Part shown: positions 34,047 to 44,576 of the stretch, one piece after another
How the letters are laid out: every line of letters starts with the position of its first letter
Numbering within the stretch: the stretch's first letter is position 1
Assembly: GCA_019400425.1 (NCBI GenBank)
Contig: JAFREE010000043.1
Location: 62,001 to 126,000, forward strand
Length of the DNA stretch: 64,000 bases
Direction: 5' to 3'
DNA from: Hymenochaete sp. R1
Lineage: Eukaryota; Basidiomycota; Agaricomycetes; Hymenochaetales; Hymenochaetaceae
Translations under genes and position numbers: made by a program
Notes under the pieces: model-generated
Databases searched by the model: none
What the model was told of the DNA's origin: nothing
The model's input: only the letters and a program-made list of their open reading frames with translations

Positions 34047-36637
34047 ATGGATTCGAAGAATTCGTCATTAAGCAAGGCCCTCCAAGCTAGAAATAATCAT
34101 TCAATCAACAAAAAGGCTCAGATCGAATCTTTCGTCACTACGCAGCGACGTTTTACTCGAGACTATGCATCCCAGGGATCTCGGGAAACTTCATGCTGGG
34201 ATAGAGCTGGGACCTTGGAACGGCCCCCTGATCTGGAAACTGTCATTCAGAAGTCTCAGCACTCCGTACCTCAGGTACTCGGGAGCCCTATCTTGAAGCC
34301 GCGGAACGATCACTGTCTAACTGCCGAAGCTCTTCAAGCATCGAGACATAAAGAGACGTCAAAGGAAGCGAAGGAAGATATACCCAAAATTGGGATCATT
34401 GCGAAGAAGGCTGAAGAAGCTGATGACGCTGGCCACTTGCCATCAAAGATATCAAGGCCAATGCGGGAGCGCAAGAACTCCAAGGAGACCGCTTTTGCGA
34501 CGATCGAAAGTGCAAAAGCCACTCGCATGCCAAAACGCAGAAGAGAGCATAGTGATGGCGAAATGGAAGAAAGTAAGTCATATTAATCATCCAGAACTGA
34601 GTTCACTGCCAACTTATTTAGTTCGCAAGCAACGACAAAAACGCCGACAAGCGAAAAAGCAGATCGTCAGCGAACCCAAGATTCTGGATCCTGACCCAAA
34701 GGCAGAAAAGGTGCCTAAGACTAGCAAGCGGCGAGGAACGTGTCAGGAGTCGCTCATGGCATGCAAATTGAAGGAGGGTCTTCCGGCAGGTCTGGCACTT
34801 ATGCATGGTTTCAACCCAAAGAATATAGGAAAACATAGGATTACGGTCAGTGGTTATGTAACTGCGGTTGTGGCTTTGAGTTCACAAAGGCGCATAGATT
34901 GGTGGACCAATGCTCACAGGTGTATTTGGCAAGGGCCGTGCCTCTGGAAGGCAGACTGTCGGTGCGACAAAGGGTAGCAAACGTAAGTCATTCAATCGTT
35001 TTGTAAGCATGAGCTCTGGGTAGACGTTCATTACAGGCTCTCGGGAAGAAGCCTTCAGTGAATCAAAATTTCTCAGGAGCTCAGATGCGATGCAGGGGAC
35101 TCGACCCTCAATACTTGAAGACTCTCCAATGTTATCAATGCAACGTCCTTCGCTTACTGTCTCTCGAAGGCGCGCGTCTGGATCTAAATCACGTATTTCG
35201 CAACAAACCGATTCTTGCCGGCATTCAAGCGTACGCAGCGCTGAGAACTCGCTGATAGGGTCAAGCTTGAACTTGAAGTCAACAAGTGATCGGAGAGATT
35301 GCGAATCAGAAATTTGGGAGATTGAAAAGGAGTTTTTGCATCTGCAAGCGGAGCCCACTAGCAACGAACGTTCTGAAAGCGCAAGGCCCGAAAGTATTGT
35401 CGTGGACGCTAGTCAATGGCAGTGGCATAGTTCGAAGGTCTCTGGGAACCACGAATCGATAGAAACCGACAGCAAGACGGGATTAGTCGCCCATATTGAT
35501 ACCCATGATCTCGATAAGTCATCCAGACTGCGACGGACTAGTCAATCGTCCTCTCTAGGCCCTTCGCAATCTGCGTCTCAATTGCCCCCCAAAGAGCCGA
35601 CAGCTGCGATGCCTCTCATCGTTTCCAAATACTTCGATCAACCACAGAATCATTCACTGACCTTGAAGGATTCTCCACTAGAGACCAGCCCAACTTCGCT
35701 CGATCGGAAGGCGTTGCTCACGGAAAAAATCAACGAGGATTGCGAGAAAATAGATTGTCCATCACGGCCCATCAGCCCCCAGGCGCCACTTCCTGAGCCA
35801 CGAGATCGATGTGTGGCTAGCCCTGTCGAAACCAGAAGCCGCCAAACTTCCACCAATGACTTGAGTTCTTTGGAACATGCCATCCGAGCTTTAGAAAGCA
35901 TCGAAGATATCCCTTATAACACACTAACGCACAAGACATCGAATGAAGTAGTCCGCATGGAACAAACCACTATAGTCGAACAGGATTGCGCTACTGAGAA
36001 TTCTCCTGGCTTTCTGAACTGCATCGACTGGGATCGGTTGTCTTGCTACTCCGAAGGAGATTTTGAACAAGGAGAAGTATATACGTATGACGAACCTCAG
36101 CTTACGTATTCTACGCCAAACCTATGCGAAGTTGGTATTCCCGCTGGCATCGAGTTCGAGTACAATGACGTAGATGAATACGAAACTCCGGAGTCCATTC
36201 AGTACGAGGCTGGTAGCCTTATCCCAGATGACAGAAACTTCAACTTACAGGTCTTTCGGGACAGCTCAGGACAATATCCTCTGTCACCTGGTTCACGCTC
36301 TCTAGATTCCCTGACATCGTCCCATTGCTTTGAAAACGCTGTGTATCTGATGGGCAGTTATCCTGATGCATGTCATTTGGCACATCAAGACTTGATGAAT
36401 GGGCCGCACTCTCCTCACATTAATGACTGTGAGTATCAGGACGATACATTGTTGGCATATGCCCCCAATTCGTTCTCGGATGACGTGCACTCGCTCTTCG
36501 AACATGAGCAAATACTTTCGAGGCCTGACTCTCGTCACGATTGTGATATTGCAAAAGGAGAGCATGACTCGCTGGAGGATGTTGAAGCTTTTGTTGCGGA
36601 GGCCTTTCAGAAACGGTGGTATCCATTGAAATTCTAG
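34047..36637 (+). CDS. Unrecognised large low-complexity protein with GVFGKGRAS motif
   Basis: About 830 aa over four exons. ATG at 34047 (MDSKNSSLSKALQARNNHSI) is preferred; an in-frame ATG at 33954 lies within 65 bp of the previous stop. After a basic, Lys-rich region (IRKQRQKRRQAKKQIVSEPK) lies the only compact block: LKEGLPAGLALMHGFNPKNI, GKHRITVSGVFGKGRASGRQ, built across a phase-1 intron (donor GTTATG near 34853). The last exon (from about 35038) is one long Ser/Asp/Glu-rich disordered stretch ending EAFVAEAFQKRWYPLKF at 36637. The short conserved GxxRIT...GVFGKGRAS element next to a basic region suggests a nuclear DNA- or chromatin-associated protein, but I cannot name the family. Confidence 0.72.
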
Positions 36638-36862
36638 ACGCCGTATCCTTTTTTCAAAGATGTAACTCCTGTATCCATTCGAGCTCAATCGAATTACTTC
36701 ATAGCGAAGTCGTGATTAAATATTGTGATAGTTTATATGGTTGATGCTACTTGACGGCTGAAAGATGTGAATTATCACCAGGCTTATGCGTTTACACGGA
36801 TCGACGCAAGTGCAAGTTCGATCAGACGCGCTGGGAGGAAGGGGGGAGACAACTCTCTGTAC

Positions 36863-37677
36863 ATGGTACGTCAACGCAAGCAGAAAGCTGACGCAGCTCA
36901 ACAAGATATCCCGGATGAGGAAAAGTGGAAGATCATTCAACAAACTGGACTCTTGAAGAAGATACCGAAGGAACAGAAATCCGCGAAAGGGACATCCAAT
37001 GATGGTAATGACGGTGCCGGTGATGAAGAACCGTGGTCTCCTCTTTGCGATGAAATCTTTAATTCAACATTGTATCTTATACCCTTTTCATCTTTATACG
37101 TGGTGATGGAAGTGTATGTCTGCTCGTTTAATTTCCGCCATGCTTTGTCTGACAGCCCCGTTCTGTTGTAGATTAGCTCACCGACAGTACGCTCAGACCA
37201 TTACAGGCCAGTTCTTGTTGGAAAAGATTCTTTATGGAGTTCCTTGTGAGCTTTGCACTTCTCCTTCGGAAAGGGATCCTGACAATTTTTAAAGTCCTAT
37301 ACACTTGCATATTCTATAGTAAGTCTTCATGGTAGATCTCGCCGTGGCGCTTGCGACTGAGTTCATGTTCGTATACAGCTCTAAGACATAAGTCAAAGAG
37401 GTACATGCAGGTTCCGCTTTTCACCGTGTCGATAGCTTCAGGAGCGCGTCTCATTTATATTATCAACTGGGAGAGCTGGAGAGTCGTTTTGGAGCAGGTG
37501 TGCATTTCATTTGATATGTGCATACGGTTATTCTTACTCGCATGTTACATCCAGTGTGCACCTTTAGGCACACTCTGGGTATTGACGATTGCGCTCCTTG
37601 ACCTCGGCCCAGCCGTCCTTGCACTAGCACTCGTGGCTGGATATGTCAAATGGAAGAATCTTAAAATCGTATTCTAA
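36863..37677 (+). CDS. Fungal multi-span membrane protein of unknown function
   Basis: ATG at 36863 opens MVRQRKQKADAAQQDIPDEE, then KWKIIQQTGLLKKIPKEQ and an acidic linker. Hydrophobic segments follow: IFNSTLYLIPFSSLYVVMEV, a segment around YAQTITGQFLLEKILYGVP, MQVPLFTVSIASGARLIYII and TLWVLTIALLDLGPAVLALA, indicating about four membrane spans. The tail is GYVKWKNLKIVF with TAA at 37675-37677. The pattern of a charged N-terminus with an IPDEExW..I..TGLLKKIP motif before a four-span domain occurs in an uncharacterised family found widely in fungi. About 230 aa. Location and role are unknown; ER or organelle membrane is possible. Confidence 0.8.
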
Positions 37678-38038
37678 TGTCGGACAAAGGACGATGAACA
37701 GCGTTAAAGTAATGGTCAATTAATAAATGTATGTCGGACTTTAAATACAGGCATGTTCCGAGGAAGGTACATGAACTGTTCCCTCTACTAGACACTAAAG
37801 AAATGAAGCTCAACAATGGCTGCGAATTGACCTTGTCACGCCAAAGAGCCTAGAAAGGCTAAAAAGAGGGATAAAATCGATCTTCGCTCGATGATACACC
37901 ACGTACGAGTTGGGATCTTGTTCTCGTGCGGTACCTTATACAAGCGATAATGATGTAGTCGTAACAAGCGGAGCGTGCAAAATATAGAGATGGCACAGGG
38001 GAAATTTCGGAGGTCACACCTTGAGTCATATCGTCTCA
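37678..38038. other. Convergent intergenic region
   Basis: About 360 bp between two facing stop codons, with both 3' UTRs. A short minus-strand open frame at 37836-38042 overlaps the end of the neighbour without supporting content. No repeats or RNA genes seen. Confidence 0.45.
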
Positions 38039-39490
38039 TCATATCGTAACTCCCCTGTCTAATTCCTTACGAATGAAATCTATTTTGCTCTGGATGAACT
38101 CATTCTTAACTCGTTCTGTCGTATTCGCAAGCAACGAGCGTACCCTGTAAGACTTCTTCCTTCCTTCGAGCGCTTCGGTCATTATCCTGAGTTGTCCCTT
38201 CAAACGTTTATTTAACGTCTGTATCTCCACACTGTGCCGACGCATGAGGTCCTGGAATGCTTTGTAAAGCCTATCGTCTCGAGCAAAGAGATAAATCTGA
38301 GCGACAAATCAGTACCCGTTGGAAGTCTGAAGATAGTGAAATACATTACTGGTAGTTTATCCAGCTGGATGACTTCGATCACGCATGACCAGACGCCTAA
38401 TAAGAGTAGATCTGCGGCTGCATTTGATATGCTTTCATGCATGGTTCACGCAATTTTTTGAACGAAAAGGGGCGCATTAACGTACTATTCTTCCAGAGAA
38501 GCAATCAACTCAGCCTTCCCAAGCTCGCGTGTAGCAAAATTTCGAATGGCCGATTCCGCTGTCTCCACTGGCTGACCAGGAGGACCATTCCGAAGGGCAA
38601 TACCAACAAGTTGACTTTGTAGTTGTATCCACCTGTCTCCTTCGCTCATTATTAGTGTCTGCATTAATGAGGCAATAAGATCAGATTGGTCCATGCGAAG
38701 ACCGTAGTCGATCGCAAGGCGCAAGTTCATGCGAAGGGCTTTTAATAGACTTCTGTTCTTCTTTTCGGCGACTTCAGCATCTGTCAGGCGATTGACCCAT
38801 CGTGACAGTGCGCCAACAATCAAAATTGTTATATCGCGATGGGTTTGGCCAAGTTTCATGGAATAAAGCAACGGGGTAATTCCATCCGACTTTTTCACGA
38901 GCAACTAAGCAACCTCGTCAGACTTGAATCGTTTGGCACGCAGGGCTTGGACTGACGTGGAAGGATTGGTCTCGGACCTCCATGAGGAACATGTCGTCCT
39001 TCCGCTCTATCGCCCCAAAGATTTCAAAGAGCTGAATAACGGTCAGCGATTCCAGGGCTAAGAGAGTAAATGAAACAGAACTTGCTTGCGGTTCCCTCCA
39101 CATTTTGTCTTTGCCTCTGCCTTTCTGGCGTTTTATCGATTCCGGACTATCCATAGTAGTGGATTTAGTAGCCAGAGTCACTCCGATTTCCTCTTGGGCG
39201 TGTGCGGTCTCTTCTTCCCCGTCTAATGGCGACGTCGGAGAAGGAGAGCGTCGAAGCTGCCTCAGAATCTCCTTCCGGCTAATTTTTCTACCCTCACGAA
39301 CCATACAACCTTATTCCTAACTAATCAATATAACCGATAAAGTAATACAGAGTGAGAACTTACTCGTAGGAGGCAGTCCAGCAGTGAGGCATGTCGTCGT
39401 AGGTTCGATCACTTTTGTTTCCGGCTGCTCACACACAACACTATCCATTTCCGATGCTAGAACATGCACCAGGTACGAATGATTGAACAT
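38039..39490 (-). CDS. Unrecognised alpha-helical protein, about 400 aa
   Basis: ATG at 39490 opens MFNHSYLVHVLASEMDSVVC. A phase-1 intron (GTAAGT..AATAAG) leads to a basic region MVREGRKISRKEILRQLRRS and an acidic spacer. The core reads LFEIFGAIERKDDMFLMEVR, LVKKSDGITPLLYSMKLGQT, HRDITILIVGALSRWVNRL, LKALRMNLRLAIDYGLRMDQ, ending with helical DRLYKAFQDLMRRHSVEIQT and a C-terminal KNEFIQSKIDFIRKELDRG, TGA at 38039-38041. SDGxTPLLYSxxLG resembles the start of an ankyrin repeat, so a degenerate ankyrin-like helical stack is possible. I do not recognise the family. Confidence 0.7.
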
Positions 39491-39922
39491 ATCCTGTGCC
39501 AATGAAACATGTCGCCTTCTAGCACCCTAAGGCAGACTACTGCGATCTTGCTCACATATTTTTCGCGGCCGAACGGGAACTAAAAAGCAAGAAGGACAAA
39601 CTTGTCATTCCTTTCAGATTTCGGAAGCACGAAGAACACAGTTCAGCATTTCCCACGGCTTTTGGCCCTATTGCTCAGCGAAATTGACAGACTTTTGAAC
39701 GAAACAATGAACTTCTTGATTAAATATATTTGCTTTTGTTTTCAGCGAGTGCGGTGGTCTAAACCCTCACATATTGTCAATAACGATTCTGTGATTTCCA
39801 TTAAAAACCAGTGCGCAACCCTAAAACCATCAAAGTTTTATCGAAATCCACCACAGTCTACGAAACAGGGCAAGAACAACGGTCCGCCTGAGACAGTCAC
39901 AGCCCTATACATTTGACCGTGT
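39491..39922. other. Region between YIH1-like 3' end and the helical-protein gene
   Basis: About 430 bp: 3' UTR of the YIH1-like gene and promoter of the minus-strand gene to the left. A plus-strand open frame (39602-39916) has no recognisable content. Nothing else seen. Confidence 0.45.
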
Positions 39923-41253
39923 TCAGAGATGCTTCGTTTTTTTCTTTGATTTGATTGGCTGCTCGATCGTAGGTGCGTTAAGAAAACCACCTGTCTCGAG
40001 CGCATTTCTAGCAGCTTGGGTGATGTGCTTAAATCGGTCAGGTCCCAGGTGGATGCCACCAAAGTATCTTGTGACTACCACAAGAACATCGTCTACTTCC
40101 TGAAAAGCGATGTATCAACAGACCGCCAAACTCTCACAAGGAGTACAGACCAGAATCTGCAGAAGATGCGCTATTCTTCCTCCAGCTGCACTTTCTCCGT
40201 CATCGTCATTATCTTTGAGCGAGCCATGAATACAGGCATTTCAGTTACGAAAGCGTATACTTACCCTGATGCAATGTACCGTCAACCTTGCAGCGCCAGG
40301 CATTGATGATAGGATGAGCTGCGCGAGATATTCGCCGGTCGTAAAGCAGGTAGGATAATATTATCGAAACCTATTGCATTCCGGAATTATTCATAACGTT
40401 TGGCGACAAGTTCGAAAGATTACCTGAGAAGGATGAGTGATCCGGCACGCCCTCCCCACAAAAACACTTTTTCGGTCGACGATCGGTTCAGAGACAGTCA
40501 GTTCGACACCAGTGGGCAAAGGCGGTGGAGCGTCGTTCCCAGTGATTGCAGAGTCAAGGGGGATAGCTATTTGTGCCGACGATATATCTGAGGAGCCGAT
40601 GCCGTGTTCATCTTCTCTTGCAATATCCTTTGCTACGGCACTGCTCAGCCGATCCGAGTACCATTTCGTAACACGCTCGCGCACGTTTTCGAGTCCGTCG
40701 AAAACACAGATATCGTCAGCATTCCAATCTACTCCATCCACTGACGACATGAAGGTCCGTAAGATAGCGCCAAATAAACCTGAATCGACTCGTGAAGACC
40801 CGATGTACTTTGATAGCAATTGAATTTGAGGTGGAGACGCCGAGGGATATGATGGAGGAAGAGTCACTAGGACCTTAAATCTGGTATCTGGGCTGTCGTG
40901 AGGAGGATGAAGGCTATACAAAGAGCAAAATAAGCTCTGGCTCAGAAAATCACAGCGAGGAAACGGGACGAACTTCATAGAAACCTCGTATCTCACTTTT
41001 CCGTCGTCGGATAGGACATTTAGTTGGACATTACTTGCTCTTATCACTTCTCCATTTTCGCCAGCATATATAGACCGGAGTGCTGCAGATGGCTGTTGGT
41101 CCGTGGACACAAAACAGAAGGCATCTGAAGCGCACCCCCTAGCTCCATAACGATCTGTTCATATTGTGGATCGGAAGCAAAGTTTTCGGCAAAGGCATCG
41201 ATAGCCTCCTCTCTTGCTAAAACATCAGACTCCTCGTTGTTATCTGAATACAT
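39923..41253 (-). CDS. YIH1: YIH1/IMPACT homologue (RWD + UPF0029)
   Basis: Cytosolic inhibitor of Gcn1-dependent Gcn2 activation. ATG at 41253: MYSDNNEESDVLAREEAIDA. The first intron (donor GTGCGC near 41142, acceptor ATCTGCAG) joins IVMELG to ALRSIYAGENGEVI, the start of an RWD domain that continues RFKVLVTLPPSYPSASPPQI. After a linker the IMPACT/UPF0029 domain begins KSVFVGRACRITHPSQ, then RAAHPIINAWRCK, and ends VLVVVTRYFGGIHLGPDRFK, HITQAARNALETGG, with a basic tail KKKTKHL and TGA at 39923-39925. The RYFGGIxLGxxRFxH motif is diagnostic. About 355 aa. The repeat island begins immediately upstream. Confidence 0.9.
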
Positions 41254-41316
41254 CGACAGATCGGATAAGCCTAAGGAGGAAGACAAAAACCTGGAATTTC
41301 GAAAACTCTGTCGTGC

Positions 41317-41699
41317 ATGCATAGGACCCGTGAATATCCCCAGGAAGGCATCTGCCGAAAATCGAGGTCTGGGGTGGACCTCAACCGGCCGGGCCGGACC
41401 TCCGGAGGTGGACCACAAGTAAGTGACTTCACTACCATATATAGTAATTTTATGCTCTCACGGTCACATGACTGCTCCGAACCGGTCATTCACCCTAGGT
41501 TGAAGTGTAGACGGCCGATGGGGTGGACCTTTGACAAGACATCTCGGCCGTCAAGGCCTCTGAGGGTGGACCATAGGTCCGGACCTTGGGCACTTCGCCG
41601 GCTCCGTGGGTGGACCTTTTGCAGATGCCTCCTTCCTTTTTAGGAAGGAGGTAGGTGGACCTTTGCAGATGCCTCTCTGAGGATATTCACTGGTCCTGC
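41317..41699. repeat. GC-rich element bounded by an imperfect inverted repeat
   Basis: The arm at about 41323-41354 (GGACCCGTGAATATCCCCAG then GAAGGCATCTGC) is matched on the opposite strand by about 41664-41695 (reverse complement GGACCAGTGAATATCCTCAG then AGAGGCATCTGC), roughly 27 of 31 bases identical. Between them a GTGGACC core recurs about six times and the direct repeat GTGGACCTTTTGCAGATGCC occurs twice (about 41610 and 41655, the second lacking one T). A perfect 10-bp stem with a TTTT loop lies at 41628-41651. It may be a decayed non-autonomous transposon or MITE. It lies directly upstream of the YIH1-like start codon. Confidence 0.55.
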
Positions 41700-41753
41700 A
41701 TAGGACCCCCGACAATCCCAATATAGGCCGGTGTCACAGGTACCCCCTCAAAT

Positions 41754-42420
41754 CTGTCCCCTCGGAGCCCGGGCCGGCACTTCCGGATGTCCCCTGGTCC
41801 CCGGCCTATCCCGAAATGGATGGATCGACGATGTCCCCTTGACTCTGGCCTTTACTTCCATATATAGTACTTGGTTCCCACGACTAGTAAAATTACGATT
41901 TTTGTATCCCTCTATACAGGTAGCTGGTTACTTGAGTTTGACTCATAGTGCATTGAAATCCTGGGCTTCCCACAGAGAATGAAAGTGCGGCGTGTTGGAA
42001 GAAAGCTCAGAGCTGAGTGACCAGAAATTATATATGAGGACGAACGGTCGGTCGCATTGGGACTTGACGTGAGAATCGCCTGCCGCGATGGGCAGCAACA
42101 CTCACATTTGCTAACCGCTTGACTTCTGGCGACTCTGGTGATGCCAGAATGACTAAGGTCACCGAACTAGATGTCTGGAGGCTCTTATACATGCGGCCAA
42201 TAACCGGATGCCCACTCCTTTTGGCATTACTCGCCGGCTAACCAAGGTCGGTCGATATGTCCCCTGACCCCCGGCCTCTGGCCAATCTGGCTCCCAAATA
42301 TGTCCCCCGGTCTCCGGCCTTCCCTCCGGGCCGGGCCTTCCGATATGTCCCCTGGTCGCCGGCCTCCTTCCTAATTGGGAACGCCGAAGTTTCTCCGTAT
42401 GTCCCCTTGTCCCCCGGCCC
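41754..42420 (+). repeat. Dispersed ATGTCCCC..CCGGCCT minisatellite, seven copies
   Basis: A 21-24-bp unit with consensus ATGTCCCCTGGTCCCCGGCC recurs at about 41754, 41785, 41828, 42254, 42297, 42341 and 42396. The copies form two clusters about 400 bp apart and differ by several substitutions. On the minus strand they create a spurious frame rich in Arg, Gly and Pro. The sequence between the clusters (about 41855-42250) is not repetitive and has no supported gene. Confidence 0.6.
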
Positions 42421-42570
42421 TTCATAGGATTGTCGCGGGTCCTTCCTGCATGCATGCGAATCGGTGATTGACGTGCTGGTTGCATCTTATCACGTGGTTT
42501 CTCTCACGACATTGAGAGACAGACACCAGCAGAGCGACCGGCTACTGACTGGTACTAACTCCTAGCCTAA

Positions 42571-42761
42571 GGCTCTGTTCGGTAGCGTTGCTAACAGGTT
42601 GCTTGCCAGTGCTATCTCCGCTTAACACACATAGGTTCCCACGCTTAGTGCTGAACTTGCTTTCCGCGTGTTCAATCGTCCCACAAAGCGTGCGAACGGA
42701 TTTATGCTAAGCGTAGCTAGCACTGGCAAGCAACCTGTTAGCAACGCTACCGAACAGAGCC
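42571..42761. mobile_element. Tourist-like (PIF/Harbinger) MITE, 191 bp
   Basis: The first 44 bp (42571-42614, starting GGCTCTGTTCGGTAGCGTTG) are the exact reverse complement of the last 44 bp (42718-42761). Both ends are flanked by TAA (42568-42570 and 42762-42764), the 3-bp TWA target duplication of PIF/Harbinger elements; the GGCTCTGTTCGG end resembles Tourist MITE termini. The terminal similarity continues imperfectly for about 15 bp further in. The interior has no coding capacity. Perfect 44/44 termini imply recent insertion. The element ends 42 bp before the ATG29 start codon, within its promoter or leader. Confidence 0.88.
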
Positions 42762-42803
42762 TAAGTCGCTCTCATTTCAGCTCCAGCTTCATGGTCATTC
42801 TAC

Positions 42804-44238
42804 ATGCATCAGTCCACTTCTGGTCCAGTTCGCGTCATCATTCGTCTTCCCTATAATCGGCCCACAGAAGGCTTTGATAACCCTCCTCGAGTAAGTCGCG
42901 ATGCACGTTTATGCAAAAATATGCCTTTCTCAGACTCACAAAAGTGTAGGTCGAATGGAACGCGGAGAAAGAAGCACTCCTTTGGGAGGTTATTGCTCGA
43001 TCGAGGGCTTCTGATAGTGGGGGGACTGACTGTCAGTTTGCTCATCATTCTTGTTATTTGGCAGCAACTGACATTGAATCAAGGGCAAGCACTAGCCAGC
43101 CATCTGGGTGTCCCTCTTCCGTATATCCTTTTCAGAACGCAGACACGCTATGAAGAAGACCTCAAGGTTCTACAAGACTTACGAGGGAATGTTTCGGTGT
43201 CCCCAACGACGGTACAGGCCCCTAAATACCGTATTGATGGAAGCATTACGAAAACTGAGCGCACCAGGAAGATATCGAATCTAACCATAGGGAGCGCGAG
43301 GCTCTCTGGGTCTGGCAGATTGAATAGTCCCAACGGAGTCCGAGCGCGCATCAACTCTCTCGCGCACGACTCATCCCGACAATCCAAGGCTGCGTCGTCA
43401 TCCACTATCACGTTACAAGGCATTCGGAATGCGCCTTCGGTGACATCGACGCCGCCTCCACTATCAGGGAGTGATTCAGAGTCTGAGGAAGAAGCAGATC
43501 GAGAGGAAATGAAGGAACGGAAACGCGAGGAAGAGGAAGCTTTAGATCAGAAGTTAAAACGTCTGAAGACCGCGATGACAGCTGATGCGCTTGGTCTTGT
43601 ACGAGACGCCCGATCGAAGGCCAAAGCCAAGGAGCCTGTCCGAGGCAGGGAGGTGCGATCACCGACCTCGCCTTTGCGTCACCAAGCTTTTCAACGAGAC
43701 GATCTAAGCTCTAGCGAACTCAACTCGTCGAATACAAGCTCGCCTCAAGGATCTCTGCCCGACATTCCTTCCCCCTCTGAGATGTCACAATACGATTACC
43801 CTACGGCGCGGCATCTACGGAATGGAACGAAGTCGGCAAGTCCCCCCGCAGTAACTTCCAGCCATGTTCGCGGGCAGGCACAGATACCGTATCGACCAAT
43901 GGCAGTAAGCAAAACACATGCAAGCGATAAAAGTAGCACACAAGGCTCTAGTGCTTCAAGCTTCAGTGATATCAGCGGTGCGTACTATATTCTTGAACCG
44001 AAGGTTTTCTTCCCGCATTGTTCATTTATCTAATTCAGAATCCATGAATTTGTCTATTTCTGCTTTGGACAGTGCTCTGATATCAAACATACGTGGCACT
44101 GGTTCTCGCATGTAAGTGGCATGTATGCAATGGCTTCCTCAGGAATCAATAATACCATGTTCCTTTAGATCAGCATTCGCTCGCAGCCAATTCAATAGAC
44201 GAACATCTAGGGGTCCTGGCAACGCGCCATTAGATTGA
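42804..44238 (+). CDS. ATG29: Autophagy-related protein ATG29
   Basis: Part of the Atg17-Atg29-Atg31 scaffold at the phagophore assembly site. ATG at 42804. Splicing GTAAGT..TGTAG and then GTCAGT..TCAAG gives MHQSTSGPVRVIIRLPYNRP, FDNPPRVEWNAEKEALLWEV, then GGTDWQALASHLGVPLPYIL, FRTQTRYEEDL. This is the Atg29 N-terminal domain (xVxVRLPxxRP...PPxxEWxxxKExxLWxxL...DWxxLAxxxxVPLPFLL). The remainder is Ser-rich and disordered with an acidic coiled segment (SESEEEADREEMKERKREEE). Two last introns lead to SMNLSISALDSALISNIRGT and a basic tail, ending RTSRGPGNAPLD, TGA 44236-44238. About 400 aa. Confidence 0.88.
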
Positions 44239-44576
44239 CTTATTCAGACTTGTATAATTAACGAACTACATATCCGATTTATTCCTCATGTATATTTGTA
44301 ATGAAAGATGCAAAACCACATCCATGAATGACGTGTCCTTTATATATAAGTCACAAGTGCTAATGACAAGCGTACTGCATCTCCGACACGCATATCGTTT
44401 CGAGGTGCTGCTTCAGTGTTTAGAAGGCTTCTGGACTCGACTCGAGCTGAGATTTCGTCGAATATCGCTGTCGATTGAACTATTACAGAGATCGACACAC
44501 AGAACACAGGCTGAAGTAGCTGCTGAAGCTCACACAGCCCTCGTTTCTTTCTTATACCTCGAAACCTCAAAGTACC
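44239..44576. other. Intergenic region upstream of DDI1
   Basis: About 340 bp: 3' UTR of ATG29 and promoter of DDI1. A TATATATAA run lies at 44341-44349. No repeat or RNA gene seen. Confidence 0.45.

Noticed and set aside
42159..42485. 108-codon minus-strand frame in the repeat island
   Set aside because: Its Arg/Gly/Pro repeats are just the translation of the TGTCCCC minisatellite copies; no splice or promoter support.
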